From Clostridiales bacterium (GTDB lineage Bacteria > Bacillota > Clostridia > Lachnospirales > Lachnospiraceae), in assembly GCA_019420275.1 (NCBI GenBank), contig JAHZHN010000001.1, positions 62,001-126,000 of the forward strand: a DNA stretch of 64,000 nt. The letters run 5' to 3'. Below the pieces are notes generated by a model. The model was not told where the DNA came from. It saw nothing but the letters and a program-made list of their open reading frames with translations, and searched no databases. The position numbers and the translations under genes are program-made. Position 1 is the stretch's first letter, and each line of letters opens with the position of its first letter. This document shows, piece after piece, positions 17,147 to 27,369 of this stretch.

Positions 17147-18751
17147 CTACTTCTTTTTTCGCCGTAAAATCATGGTCATCAAAAGATACAGCATAAAAAT
17201 TCCGCCCAGACAAAAACCAACAAAAGCAAGCCACGGCATCTGAAAAAACTGAGGTTTGATATCTGTCAAACATAAAATAGCAGAACTGCACCAAAAAACT
17301 GCTGCAAGCACTGTCAAAATCAGATGATTGATATGATGCCCCATCTCTTCTTTTATGCCTTTTGTTTCTGAAGATTCCAAATTAATGCGAATCTGCCCAT
17401 TTTTTGTAATATTTAAAAGATCGGAAAGCTGCGCCGGGATTTCCAAAGATTTTTTGGATGAAGAATAAATATCGCGCAGACTGTGTTTAATCTCTTTTTT
17501 GATATTGAACTCTTTCACCATAATGGCGGACATATGAGTGGTCAGAATCTGAAGCATATTTACTTTTGGAGAACAGATTTTTAAAGTTCCTTCCATAGTG
17601 ATCATGCTTCTTGCCAAAAGCGTAATATCTGAGGGTACTGAAATCTCATGAGTCTTTAAAAGATCCAGAAAATCTTCCATTAGTTCTCCCACATTCATGG
17701 TTTCAAAATCCATATTCATATAGCGCCCTACCAGATCATCCAAATCCGTATAAAGCTGAGCATGATTAATTTTATGTCTAGGGGTGCCAAAAGACAGGAA
17801 TGCATTTTTGAGTTCATAAATGTCATTTTTTAATATAGCAGAAATCGCACGCTTTAAAATGGCTTTGTAATGATCGGACAAATGTCCTGCCATTCCCAGA
17901 TCAAGCCATGCAATCCTTCCTTCGCAGATCCAGAGATTCCCAGGATGCGGATCTGCATGGAAAAAGCCGTCTTCCAGAATCTGTTTGCAGTAGTTTTCCG
18001 CGGTTTTTTGTCCAATTTCCTGCATATCATATCCCATTTTCTCCAAGGACGCCGTCTTATCAATCTGAATTCCGTCGATGTAGCTCATGACAAGAAGTCG
18101 GCAGCTGGAATATTTGCGGTAAACTTTAGGACAGGTAACATATTGGATTTCTTTCTGATTATTATAAAACAGCTCTAAATGATCGGCCTCTTTAAAGAAA
18201 TCCATCTCTTCTTTTGTCGTTTCCCACATTTCATCAATGATGCCGCGGAAATCAATCAGATCTCCGGTTCCTACTGCAAAATTCAGAAGACCGGAAGCTT
18301 TTTTCATCAGAGCGATATCCTGTTCCATAGTTTCTTTGATACCAGGACGCTGTACTTTCAGGACAACATGCTCTCCTGTTTTTAAAACTGCTTCATGAAC
18401 CTGTGCTATGGATGCGGATCCAAGAGGTCTGGAATCAATCTGGAGGAAAAGCTGATCCGGCGATTCCCCCAGTTCATGTTCCAGCACCTCAAGAATCGCA
18501 TCAAAGGGAAGCGGTTTCACATCGGTTCTTAATCTTGACAGCTCTTGGCAATATTTTTCTGGAATCATATCAGAGCGCATAGACATAATTTGCCCAAGCT
18601 TTACATAGGTAGGTCCCAGATCTTCCAGAATCGCACAAAGTTTATCCGGCTGGATTCCCTGAGTAATATGATACCGTTTCAGCACGGATAAAATCTCGCG
18701 GAGACGTCCTCTGGAATTATGCTCTTCTGTGTTTTTCTTTTGCTGTTCCAT
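17147..18751 (-). CDS. ABC1/AarF/UbiB family atypical kinase
   Basis: 534 residues. Carries the ABC1 signature KxGQ motif (VKLGQIMSMRSDMIP near 51), the alanine-rich loop GSASIAQVHEAVL near 113, VLKVQRPG lysine near 135, and the catalytic FHADPHPGNLWI near 286 with WLDLGMAGHL. Two hydrophobic helices near the C-terminus (about 478-498 and 506-530) anchor it in the membrane. In organisms without ubiquinone its role is unclear; lipid or isoprenoid homeostasis is suggested for relatives. A phasin-like gene ends 8 bases upstream, a pairing repeated in many Firmicutes. Confidence 0.9.
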   Translation of the reverse strand: MEQQKKNTEEHNSRGRLREILSVLKRYHITQGIQPDKLCAILEDLGPTYVKLGQIMSMRSDMIPEKYCQELSRLRTDVKPLPFDAILEVLEHELGESPDQLFLQIDSRPLGSASIAQVHEAVLKTGEHVVLKVQRPGIKETMEQDIALMKKASGLLNFAVGTGDLIDFRGIIDEMWETTKEEMDFFKEADHLELFYNNQKEIQYVTCPKVYRKYSSCRLLVMSYIDGIQIDKTASLEKMGYDMQEIGQKTAENYCKQILEDGFFHADPHPGNLWICEGRIAWLDLGMAGHLSDHYKAILKRAISAILKNDIYELKNAFLSFGTPRHKINHAQLYTDLDDLVGRYMNMDFETMNVGELMEDFLDLLKTHEISVPSDITLLARSMITMEGTLKICSPKVNMLQILTTHMSAIMVKEFNIKKEIKHSLRDIYSSSKKSLEIPAQLSDLLNITKNGQIRINLESSETKGIKEEMGHHINHLILTVLAAVFWCSSAILCLTDIKPQFFQMPWLAFVGFCLGGIFMLYLLMTMILRRKKK

Positions 18752-18759
18752 GATAATCC

Positions 18760-19098
18760 TTACGCCTCAGTGGACTGATCAGCCTCTGCTTTCTCTTCTG
18801 CTTTTGCTGCTTCTACTTCTGCAATCCGTTCCTTTAATTTCTGAAGTTCCTCTGCAGACATTTTCTCCACAGAATCAAAGGCATCGCTGAAGTTTCTAGT
18901 TACATTGACAGAAACATGTTCTTTCACTTTGCTTTTGGCATTATGCTTGAGTTCCTCGTTGAATACTTTGCCCTGTTCTACAGTAAGTTCGCCTTTCTCC
19001 ACCAGTTTGTCAATAATATCTTTCGTTGTTTCTGCTGTTGTAGCAGCGGCACCTACGCCGGCTAAAAATATCTTTCTTACACCTTCTCCGAATTCCAT
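18760..19098 (-). CDS. Phasin-like helical protein
   Basis: 112 residues, mostly helical, starting FGEGVRKIFLAGVGAAATTAETT, a glycine/alanine amphipathic stretch, then KE-rich coiled coil to the end. It resembles the phasin-superfamily proteins that in Firmicutes sit in front of ABC1 kinases; no polyhydroxyalkanoate genes are in the window. RBS AAAGGAAGG. Likely cofactor or membrane-associated partner of the kinase (inference). Confidence 0.7.
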   Translation of the reverse strand: MEFGEGVRKIFLAGVGAAATTAETTKDIIDKLVEKGELTVEQGKVFNEELKHNAKSKVKEHVSVNVTRNFSDAFDSVEKMSAEELQKLKERIAEVEAAKAEEKAEADQSTEA

Positions 19099-19153
19099 AG
19101 GTCATCCTTCCTTTCTTTCAAATCTGCTGTTTTTTGTTACTCTTATTTTAGCA

Positions 19154-19594
19154 TTAAAGATTCTCAAGGACAATGGTAAAAGGTCCATCATTAATTAAGG
19201 AAACTTTCATCTCGGCTCCAAATTTCCCAGTTTCTACAACCGGCACTTCTTTTTGGCATTGTTGGATGATATACTCATACAATTCTTCGGCCGTTTGAGG
19301 ATCTCCTGCTTCAATAAAGCTTGGCCGGTTTCCCTTTTTACAGTTTGCATATAAGGTAAACTGTGATATCAGGAGAAGCTGACCGTCTACATCTTTTAAG
19401 GAAAGATTAGTCTTACCATTTTCATCCTCAAAAATACGGAGCCCCAGCATTTTGCGGATATATTTATCCGCTGTTTCTTTTGTATCCTCTTTTCCTACAC
19501 CAATCAGCACAAGAAATCCTTTTTGAATCTTTCCAATTACATTTTCCTGAACAGAAACAGACGCTTCACTGACACGCTGGATTACTAATTTCAT
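19154..19594 (-). CDS. dtd: D-aminoacyl-tRNA deacylase
   Basis: 146 residues, the usual length. Hydrolyses D-amino acids (and glycine mischarged on tRNAAla) from tRNA. Motifs: [15 protein letters not shown] start, the SQFTLYA active-site motif near 80, and the [10 protein letters not shown] motif (GP cis loop) at the end. Starts 3 bases after ttcA stops. Confidence 0.95.
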   Translation of the reverse strand: MKLVIQRVSEASVSVQENVIGKIQKGFLVLIGVGKEDTKETADKYIRKMLGLRIFEDENGKTNLSLKDVDGQLLLISQFTLYANCKKGNRPSFIEAGDPQTAEELYEYIIQQCQKEVPVVETGKFGAEMKVSLINDGPFTIVLENL

Positions 19595-19597
19595 GAT

Positions 19598-20350
19598 TTA
19601 TTTCTCCTTCTTCATTGGTTTTCTTGGCGGATTTTTAGGAGGCCATCCTTTCAGATCCGCATTTATGAGTGCCTGAAACATATGATCTCTGGCACCTGGA
19701 TGATCGTGATCCAGCTGCCTGATCAGCTGTTTTGCATATTCCCGTTTTGTATTGCCATCCATAGGACATGGACTTTTGGCAACGGGAAGTTCCATTTTGT
19801 TTTGAAAACCGATGATATCTTCTTCATTCATATACATCAACGGTCGTATAACAGTCAGATCCATTCGATCCAGATATGTGACTGGTGAAAAACAATGGAT
19901 CCGGCTTTCAAAAATCATGGACATCATTAAGGTTTCTACCATGTCAGCTTTGTGATGTCCGTAGGCGACTTTGTTGCATCCCAGTTCTTTTATTTTTTCA
20001 TTCAGAGCTCCTTTTCGCATTTTTGCGCAGAGAGAACATGGATTAGTCTCTTTTCGTTTTTCAAATACAATTTCCGCGATTTCAGTGGAAACGATCGTGT
20101 AAGGTACATTTAATTTTTCACATAATTCCTTAATCTTATTCAAGTGAAAGTTGCCGAATCCCAAATCTACTGTAATTGCATGAATTTCAAAGTGATTTGG
20201 GTAAAAAATCCTCAAATGCGCCAGCGCATACAGCAAAGTCAGACTGTCTTTTCCTCCAGAGATTCCTATTGCGATTCGGTCTCCTTCTTCTATCATGCCG
20301 TAATCATCCACTGCTTTTCGGACACGGCTTAATACCTGCTGTAATTTCAA
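19598..20350 (-). CDS. ttcA: TtcA-family tRNA 2-thiocytidine synthase-like protein
   Basis: PP-loop ATPase of 250 residues. GISGGKDSLTLL (near 29) is the ATP pyrophosphatase loop; CSLCAKMRKG (near 119) gives the CxxC of the iron-sulfur type, and a third Cys lies in SPCPMDGNTKR near 203. TtcA thiolates C32 of tRNA. Firmicute members are shorter than the E. coli enzyme, and the exact target tRNA cannot be told. Between GNAT (15 bases) and dtd (3 bases). Confidence 0.82.
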   Translation of the reverse strand: MKLQQVLSRVRKAVDDYGMIEEGDRIAIGISGGKDSLTLLYALAHLRIFYPNHFEIHAITVDLGFGNFHLNKIKELCEKLNVPYTIVSTEIAEIVFEKRKETNPCSLCAKMRKGALNEKIKELGCNKVAYGHHKADMVETLMMSMIFESRIHCFSPVTYLDRMDLTVIRPLMYMNEEDIIGFQNKMELPVAKSPCPMDGNTKREYAKQLIRQLDHDHPGARDHMFQALINADLKGWPPKNPPRKPMKKEK

Positions 20351-20365
20351 TTTTCTATCCTCCTG

Positions 20366-20962
20366 TTACTCTACAATGTCATTTAATATATATTCAGGAA
20401 GAACGCCCTTCAGCGTCTCCTGATATCGAAAATCTGTCCGTACTCCCGAAAGAGACGACATCGTAATTCGAAAACCGTAGTGATAATATATACGGATGGC
20501 TGGATGACTCCATGTCTGTGTATGGAGAAAGATATCTTTTCCCGGATCTGTCCCGTAAAACAGGGAAAGGGCATATGAAATCACCGCATGGCCAATCCCC
20601 ATTCCCTGAACATCGGGTGAGGTACTGACCCAATGGAGAATGGGCCAATAACAACCGTTTTCTTCCTTCATCCATGCAGTTGCCGTAGCGCAAATCCTTC
20701 CCTTTCTATCAGTCACAAAACACATCCGATCAGGAAGAAGCTGACGATGCGGTAAAAAAACATTTCGAAAATACTTCAGTCCCTCTTCTCTAGAAGAAAA
20801 TTCTTTTACCGAAGTCTCGAGATCTGCCCAGGCTGTTTCGTCTCCTTCCTCATACATCTTAAAAAAATATCCGTTTGGCAAAGATGACGGTGTCCATGCA
20901 GAAGCTGTATCTTTATCAGCTTTCATGATAATATCCGAATATAGTAAACTTTTATCTAACAT
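20366..20962 (-). CDS. GNAT family N-acetyltransferase
   Basis: 198 residues with a GNAT fold: the acetyl-CoA loop is VQGMGIGHAVISYAL near 118-132, preceded by the WILHWVSTSPD strand. Substrate unknown. GGAG sits 7 bases before the ATG. It leads the GNAT-ttcA-dtd-phasin-ABC1 run; divergence of function from neighbours suggests simple cotranscription. Confidence 0.8.
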   Translation of the reverse strand: MLDKSLLYSDIIMKADKDTASAWTPSSLPNGYFFKMYEEGDETAWADLETSVKEFSSREEGLKYFRNVFLPHRQLLPDRMCFVTDRKGRICATATAWMKEENGCYWPILHWVSTSPDVQGMGIGHAVISYALSLFYGTDPGKDIFLHTQTWSHPAIRIYYHYGFRITMSSLSGVRTDFRYQETLKGVLPEYILNDIVE

Positions 20963-20992
20963 TCTAATTCTCCGGTTCTCTTAAATAAAAGA

Positions 20993-21025
20993 TGAAAAAG
21001 GCCAGGGATCTGAAAATCTCTGGCC
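20993..21025 (-). terminator. Terminator of the ilvN-ilvC unit
   Basis: GGCCAG-GAT/ATC-CTGGCC stem followed on the minus strand by five T. Confidence 0.8.
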
Positions 21026-21051
21026 TTCTATGTATTGCAGCTTTACAAATC

Positions 21052-22652
<1,601 letters not shown>

Positions 22653-22764
22653 TTAATTCACATCCTTTTCTCAGATGTAATGTATACATACACCACATTC
22701 ATATTGTCTTTTATTCTACCAATTCTGCATATATGTGTCAAGAAGCGATTCTTCTGAAGATAAC

Positions 22765-22790
22765 AAATCCCCCGCAAAGGCGGGGGGCAA
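22765..22790 (-). terminator. GC-rich hairpin after the LCP gene
   Basis: CCCCCGC AAAG GCGGGGG; on the minus strand only a short T-rich tail follows, so termination strength is uncertain. Confidence 0.6.
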
Positions 22791-22803
22791 AACAACAACT
22801 CTA

Positions 22804-24042
22804 TTACTCCTGTTTTTCCGGCTGCTGCTGCGCTGCGGTAGTTGCAGGAGCTGCAGTCGTTGCTGCAGTGGTTGCTTCTGTCTGACGTTCCGTCGTGCTT
22901 CTCGTTGATCTAGTCGCAGACGTTGAGGAACTGCTGCGGTAGGTCCTTCTTGTGGAAGTCGTAGCGGCAGATGTACTTCTCGTAGATGATGTACTGCTTG
23001 AAGTACTTGACGTTGAGGAAGAAGACGATGAAGAATATCCAAATGTTTCAACATTGGATTCTCCGCCATATTCCTTTGCCCAGTCTTTCTCAGAACCTTT
23101 GTTAAAAAGGAAGTATTCCAGTGCCGCTTTGTTGGCATCAAAATTAATGAAAAATACAAACATATTACTTTGTGCACGGCCTTGTACATAAGTACCTTCC
23201 AGAGGAATTCTCTGCTGATCGATCTCAGTTGTTCCAAAAGAAATCACTTTTGCTACAAGACTCTTAAGATATTTCGCATTCATATCTGTAGAGACATCCG
23301 ATAATGCATCCAAAGCAATATCCGCAATCTTCGTCGGACTCTGTTCCAGAACTTTGTTCAGTGCAGCCTGAAGAACGGCTCGCTGACGCCCAGTACGTCC
23401 AAAATCTCCGTCACCGTATTTCTGAGAAACGACATGACGGATACGGGAATATCCCAGTGCCTGATTACCATTTAATATCTGTTTTCCAGCCTTTACATTT
23501 CGATACTTTGCTTTAGAAATATAGTTAGTGGAATTTAAATATTCTGCTTCTTTTTCTTCCAGCGTGATCTCAATTCCTCCAACTTTGTCAATTACTTTCT
23601 CAAATGTTTCAAAATCAACAACACAATATTTGTCAATCTTAATTCCAAAATTCTTTGCAATAGTCTGATAAAGAAGTTCTACGCCGCCATAGGCATATGC
23701 TGCATTGAGCTTGTTATGTCCATGTCCCGGAATCTCTACATAAATATCTCGCATCAGTGATGTAAGTTTCAGTTCCTTGGTATCCTGGTTGATCGTTGCA
23801 ATCATAATACTGTCAGAACGTCCGTGGTCTCCTTTGATAGCTCCGTGATCCGAGCCAACTAATAGTATATTGATGACATCACTGTCAGATAACAGGTCAT
23901 CTCCTACATCAACGCTGCTTAAGCTTTCCCCTGTATTAATGGAAGCTTCCAGTCGTGCATCATAGTATCCCAAAACGCTACCAGCGGCAATACCGATGAT
24001 AAGAAAGATACTCAAGATGATCTTGAATTGTTTGATTTTCAT
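22804..24042 (-). CDS. LytR-CpsA-Psr family cell-wall glycopolymer ligase
   Basis: 412 residues. N-terminal signal anchor (about 5-27), then the LCP domain with LLVGSDHG near 58, the RSDSIMIATI motif, SLMRDIYVEIPG, and GYSRIRHV with the catalytic arginines, which transfer glycopolymers from lipid carriers to peptidoglycan. From about 325 a low-complexity Ser/Thr/Arg-rich tail, then Ala/Thr, runs to the end, likely extracytoplasmic spacer. The ATG at 24042 has GAGGAGGG 5 bases upstream. A glycosyltransferase gene lies beside it. Confidence 0.92.
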   Translation of the reverse strand: MKIKQFKIILSIFLIIGIAAGSVLGYYDARLEASINTGESLSSVDVGDDLLSDSDVINILLVGSDHGAIKGDHGRSDSIMIATINQDTKELKLTSLMRDIYVEIPGHGHNKLNAAYAYGGVELLYQTIAKNFGIKIDKYCVVDFETFEKVIDKVGGIEITLEEKEAEYLNSTNYISKAKYRNVKAGKQILNGNQALGYSRIRHVVSQKYGDGDFGRTGRQRAVLQAALNKVLEQSPTKIADIALDALSDVSTDMNAKYLKSLVAKVISFGTTEIDQQRIPLEGTYVQGRAQSNMFVFFINFDANKAALEYFLFNKGSEKDWAKEYGGESNVETFGYSSSSSSSTSSTSSSTSSTRSTSAATTSTRRTYRSSSSTSATRSTRSTTERQTEATTAATTAAPATTAAQQQPEKQE

Positions 24043-24154
24043 TTGTGCCCTCCTCATTTCTCCTAATTCACAGTTCCACATTATAGCATATTTTTAATAA
24101 AAACAGTAGACTATTTTATTAAGATTTCCTGAAGATGCATGTGCTGTGCTCCTT

Positions 24155-25066
24155 TCATGCTTCCCAATAAGTGGGATTCATTGTAATTTTCATAATGAGC
24201 CATCGTGGGAGCCGGCGGTAATTTTGGCCTAATTTGTAGCCGATCAGCTTGCATCCGCTGTCGAAAATATATTTCGGAATCAGATAGATTTTTTTCTTTC
24301 GAATCAGATGTTTCAATGTAGAAAGGACCATTTTAGCACCTTCTGATTCTGATTTCACTTTCAGAAACAATCCGCCGTAATCAATCTGGGAAACAGCCAG
24401 ATCAAAATTACGGTGCAGCTGCTCCATTGCTGTGTAATCATGCCAGTGCCAGACAACAGCATCAGCAGCATAGGCAATTGCCATCCCGGCTTCAATCATT
24501 TTGGAAGCCATGATCATATCTTCATTAAAAATTGTTTTGTGAATAAATCCTCCAAGGGCGGTATAGACATCTTTTCGGTATGCGCTGCATACATTAGAAC
24601 AGAAAAAAGTTTTAATACCCAGCGTTGGAAGATCGTCCTTTGTTTTAATCCGGCTGTCTTTTGGATAGTTGAAGATCCTTGTGTAATATTCAATATAATT
24701 TTTCTTTGGATCAGCGATTTGACGTCCATAAGCTGCGCTGACAGAAGGATTCTCAAATGATTTTAACAGATTCTCAATCACAAATTGATCTTTAGGGATG
24801 GCATCATCTGTCATAAACATGATGATATCTGCATCTGATAAAGATGCTCCATAATCTCTGGTCTTTCCATGATCAAAGTCTTTTTTTTCTATATGATAGA
24901 CTTCCATTCCATCGTATAAGGACAAAAAGTCCTCAGAAAAAAATTTTTCTTCCGTATTAATGATAATCAGACGGTCTGGTTTCCTGGTCTGCTGTGCCAA
25001 ACGACGCAAGGATTTTCGGAATTTTTCTCCTGGCTTGTAAGTCGGGATGATCAAATCTGCTTTCAT
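24155..25066 (-). CDS. Family 2 glycosyltransferase
   Basis: 303 residues, GT-A fold. IPTYKPGEKFRKSLRRLAQQ start, the nucleotide-binding DIIMFMTDDAIP with the DDA/DxD-like motif near 79-88, FCSNVCSAYRKDVYTALGGF acceptor region and FNEDMIMASKM (ED) near 180. Resembles rhamnosyltransferases of surface-polysaccharide synthesis. Directly behind parC (14 bases), close to the LCP gene. Acceptor unknown. Confidence 0.85.
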   Translation of the reverse strand: MKADLIIPTYKPGEKFRKSLRRLAQQTRKPDRLIIINTEEKFFSEDFLSLYDGMEVYHIEKKDFDHGKTRDYGASLSDADIIMFMTDDAIPKDQFVIENLLKSFENPSVSAAYGRQIADPKKNYIEYYTRIFNYPKDSRIKTKDDLPTLGIKTFFCSNVCSAYRKDVYTALGGFIHKTIFNEDMIMASKMIEAGMAIAYAADAVVWHWHDYTAMEQLHRNFDLAVSQIDYGGLFLKVKSESEGAKMVLSTLKHLIRKKKIYLIPKYIFDSGCKLIGYKLGQNYRRLPRWLIMKITMNPTYWEA

Positions 25067-25080
25067 ATGGTTCTCCTTTC

Positions 25081-27330
25081 TTATCGGCGGATTTTAGAAC
25101 CCTTAGTATCGCGTTTCGCAAGCTTCAGCTTGTTAAACTCCAATTTCTTTTCTTTATATATAATGCTGGTAATCTGCTGTGCTTCCATAACATACGCATT
25201 TGAAATCACATCTTCTTTTCCAAGTTTTATGCCTTTGACTCCAATAGCACCTTTTTTCTTACATGGAACTTCTTCCAGTGGAAATTTTAAAAATATGCCG
25301 GATTTTGTCTGGAGAACAATCTTGTCTTCCTGCAGTGTATCCACTGGGATAATCCGAACTAATTCGTCATCCAAAGTAAGTTTGGTTGAAGCCACCGTTC
25401 TCTTCGTTGCCTTCAGTTCTTTTCCATCCATGACTTTCAGCATACCTTGGGCCGTTACAAAAAGAAGCTGGGCAGAATGAACGGTTTCGGCAGCCATCAC
25501 TTCTATGATTGCTTCTTTTCCGCTGTCATAATTTCCTAAATTATCGATTGGTGTGCCCTTATCTCTGTATTTTCCCGCAGGAATATCCAGTGCTTTTATC
25601 TGGTGCATAAGCCCCTGATTTGTAAAAATGCAGATTTTATCGGTATTCATGCATGGAACAACATACTTGTAATCTTTTCGTACATTTGTTTTGTTCCGTT
25701 CATAAGTTGCCTTGTCAAATGTTTTGGAATATCCGAAACGATCCATAATGAAATAAATCTGTTCTTCTTTTATTGGTGCCTCTGTATAAACAGCTTCTTT
25801 TCCATTTTCAATCGTTGTTCGTCTCTTTCGTCCAAATTCTTTCTTAAAAGCATCAAGTTCCTTTCGGATGACTTTTTTCATAGAAGAAGAATTTTCCAGA
25901 ATATCTTCATATTCCTCTATTTTTCCTTTAATATCCTCATATTCTTCTTTTAAAGCAATGATTTCCAGTCCAATCAGACGGTGAAGTCTCAAATCCAAGA
26001 TCGCAGTAGCCTGTTTTTCTGTAAAACGAAGCTTGGAGGCCTCTATCATAGAATCAGAAGAACGGAATCGGATTTTCCCCGTTTCTCCTTTGGTAAGACA
26101 TGCCTTTACTTCTTTCTGGCTCTCACTTCCCCGAATGATTTCAATAATAAGATCAATAATATCACATGCCTGGATCAATCCTTCTTTGATCTCTTTTTGC
26201 TCATACAATTTTTTTAAAAGCGTCTGATATTTTCTTCTCGTTACATCATAATGGAATTTTGTATGATGTGCAATGATATCCTTCAAACTTAAGGTTTCTG
26301 GCCGCCCATCTACGATTGCCAGCATATTCACTCCAAAAGTATCTTCAAGTTTTGTCTTTTTGTACAGCAGGTTTTTCAGACGTTCTGTATCGGCTCCTTT
26401 TCTTAGCTCCAGAACAATCCGAATTCCCTCTTTGGAAGATTCATTGGAAATGTCTAAAATATCTGTTGTTTTTTTGGTCTCAATAAGATTGACCACATCC
26501 GACAGAAATTTTGATATATTATTTCCAATCATCGTGTACGGAATCTCTGTAATCACCAGCTTGTCTTTTTCGCCCCTCTTCTTTCCTGGTTCGAACACAA
26601 CTTTGCCGCGCAGTTTCAATTTTCCGGTTCCAGAAGAATAAATATCTAAAAGCTCCTTCTTATTTACAACCAGTCCTCCGGTAGGAAAATCCGGTCCCGG
26701 AATGTATTCCATCAATTCCTCATTGCTAATGCTTTCTTTCCTCATATAAGCCTTAACCGCGTCAATAACTTCTCCAAGATTATGAGGCGGAATATTCGTA
26801 GTCATTCCCACGGCGATTCCATCAGCCCCATTTACAAGAAGATTCGGTATTTTTACTGGAAGGACTTCTGGTTCTTGTTCTGTTTCATCAAAGTTGGGAA
26901 CAAAATCCACAACATTTTTATCAAGATCCGCAAGATATGCTTCCTGAGTGATTTTTTGGAGCCTTGCCTCTGTGTAACGCATTGCCGCAGCACCGTCTCC
27001 CTCGATGGATCCAAAATTTCCATGACCATCCACCAGGGGGAGTCCTTTTTTAAAATCCTGAGACATTACCACCAGGGCATCATAAATAGAACTGTCCCCA
27101 TGAGGATGATATTTACCCATGGTATCTCCTACGATCCTTGCAGATTTCCGATGAGGTCTGTCATAGCGAAGACCCAGCTCATCCATTGCATACAAAACTC
27201 TTCTTTGTACTGGCTTTAATCCATCTCTTACATCTGGCAGAGCTCTGGAACAAATGACACTCATGGCATAATCAATATAAGATTTCTGCATTACCTCAGA
27301 AAATTCTGCTCTAATAATCTGTTCTGACAT
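25081..27330 (-). CDS. parC: DNA topoisomerase IV subunit A
   Basis: 749 residues of the type IIA A subunit. Catalytic tyrosine Y119 in AAMRYTEAR; quinolone-determining HPHGDS with S80 and D84, a wild-type susceptible arrangement. The C-terminal beta-propeller lacks the GyrA box (QRRGGKG-like), which argues for topoisomerase IV rather than gyrase. Immediately downstream of parE (39 bases). Confidence 0.9.
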   Translation of the reverse strand: MSEQIIRAEFSEVMQKSYIDYAMSVICSRALPDVRDGLKPVQRRVLYAMDELGLRYDRPHRKSARIVGDTMGKYHPHGDSSIYDALVVMSQDFKKGLPLVDGHGNFGSIEGDGAAAMRYTEARLQKITQEAYLADLDKNVVDFVPNFDETEQEPEVLPVKIPNLLVNGADGIAVGMTTNIPPHNLGEVIDAVKAYMRKESISNEELMEYIPGPDFPTGGLVVNKKELLDIYSSGTGKLKLRGKVVFEPGKKRGEKDKLVITEIPYTMIGNNISKFLSDVVNLIETKKTTDILDISNESSKEGIRIVLELRKGADTERLKNLLYKKTKLEDTFGVNMLAIVDGRPETLSLKDIIAHHTKFHYDVTRRKYQTLLKKLYEQKEIKEGLIQACDIIDLIIEIIRGSESQKEVKACLTKGETGKIRFRSSDSMIEASKLRFTEKQATAILDLRLHRLIGLEIIALKEEYEDIKGKIEEYEDILENSSSMKKVIRKELDAFKKEFGRKRRTTIENGKEAVYTEAPIKEEQIYFIMDRFGYSKTFDKATYERNKTNVRKDYKYVVPCMNTDKICIFTNQGLMHQIKALDIPAGKYRDKGTPIDNLGNYDSGKEAIIEVMAAETVHSAQLLFVTAQGMLKVMDGKELKATKRTVASTKLTLDDELVRIIPVDTLQEDKIVLQTKSGIFLKFPLEEVPCKKKGAIGVKGIKLGKEDVISNAYVMEAQQITSIIYKEKKLEFNKLKLAKRDTKGSKIRR

Positions 27331-27369
27331 AAGTTTTCCTTTCTAAATGATCAATTCTTATCTGGCAGT

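Noticed and set aside
22716..23237. Frame on the minus strand rich in Gln/Leu/Arg across the LCP tail
   Set aside because: It is the low-complexity Ser/Thr region read in another frame.
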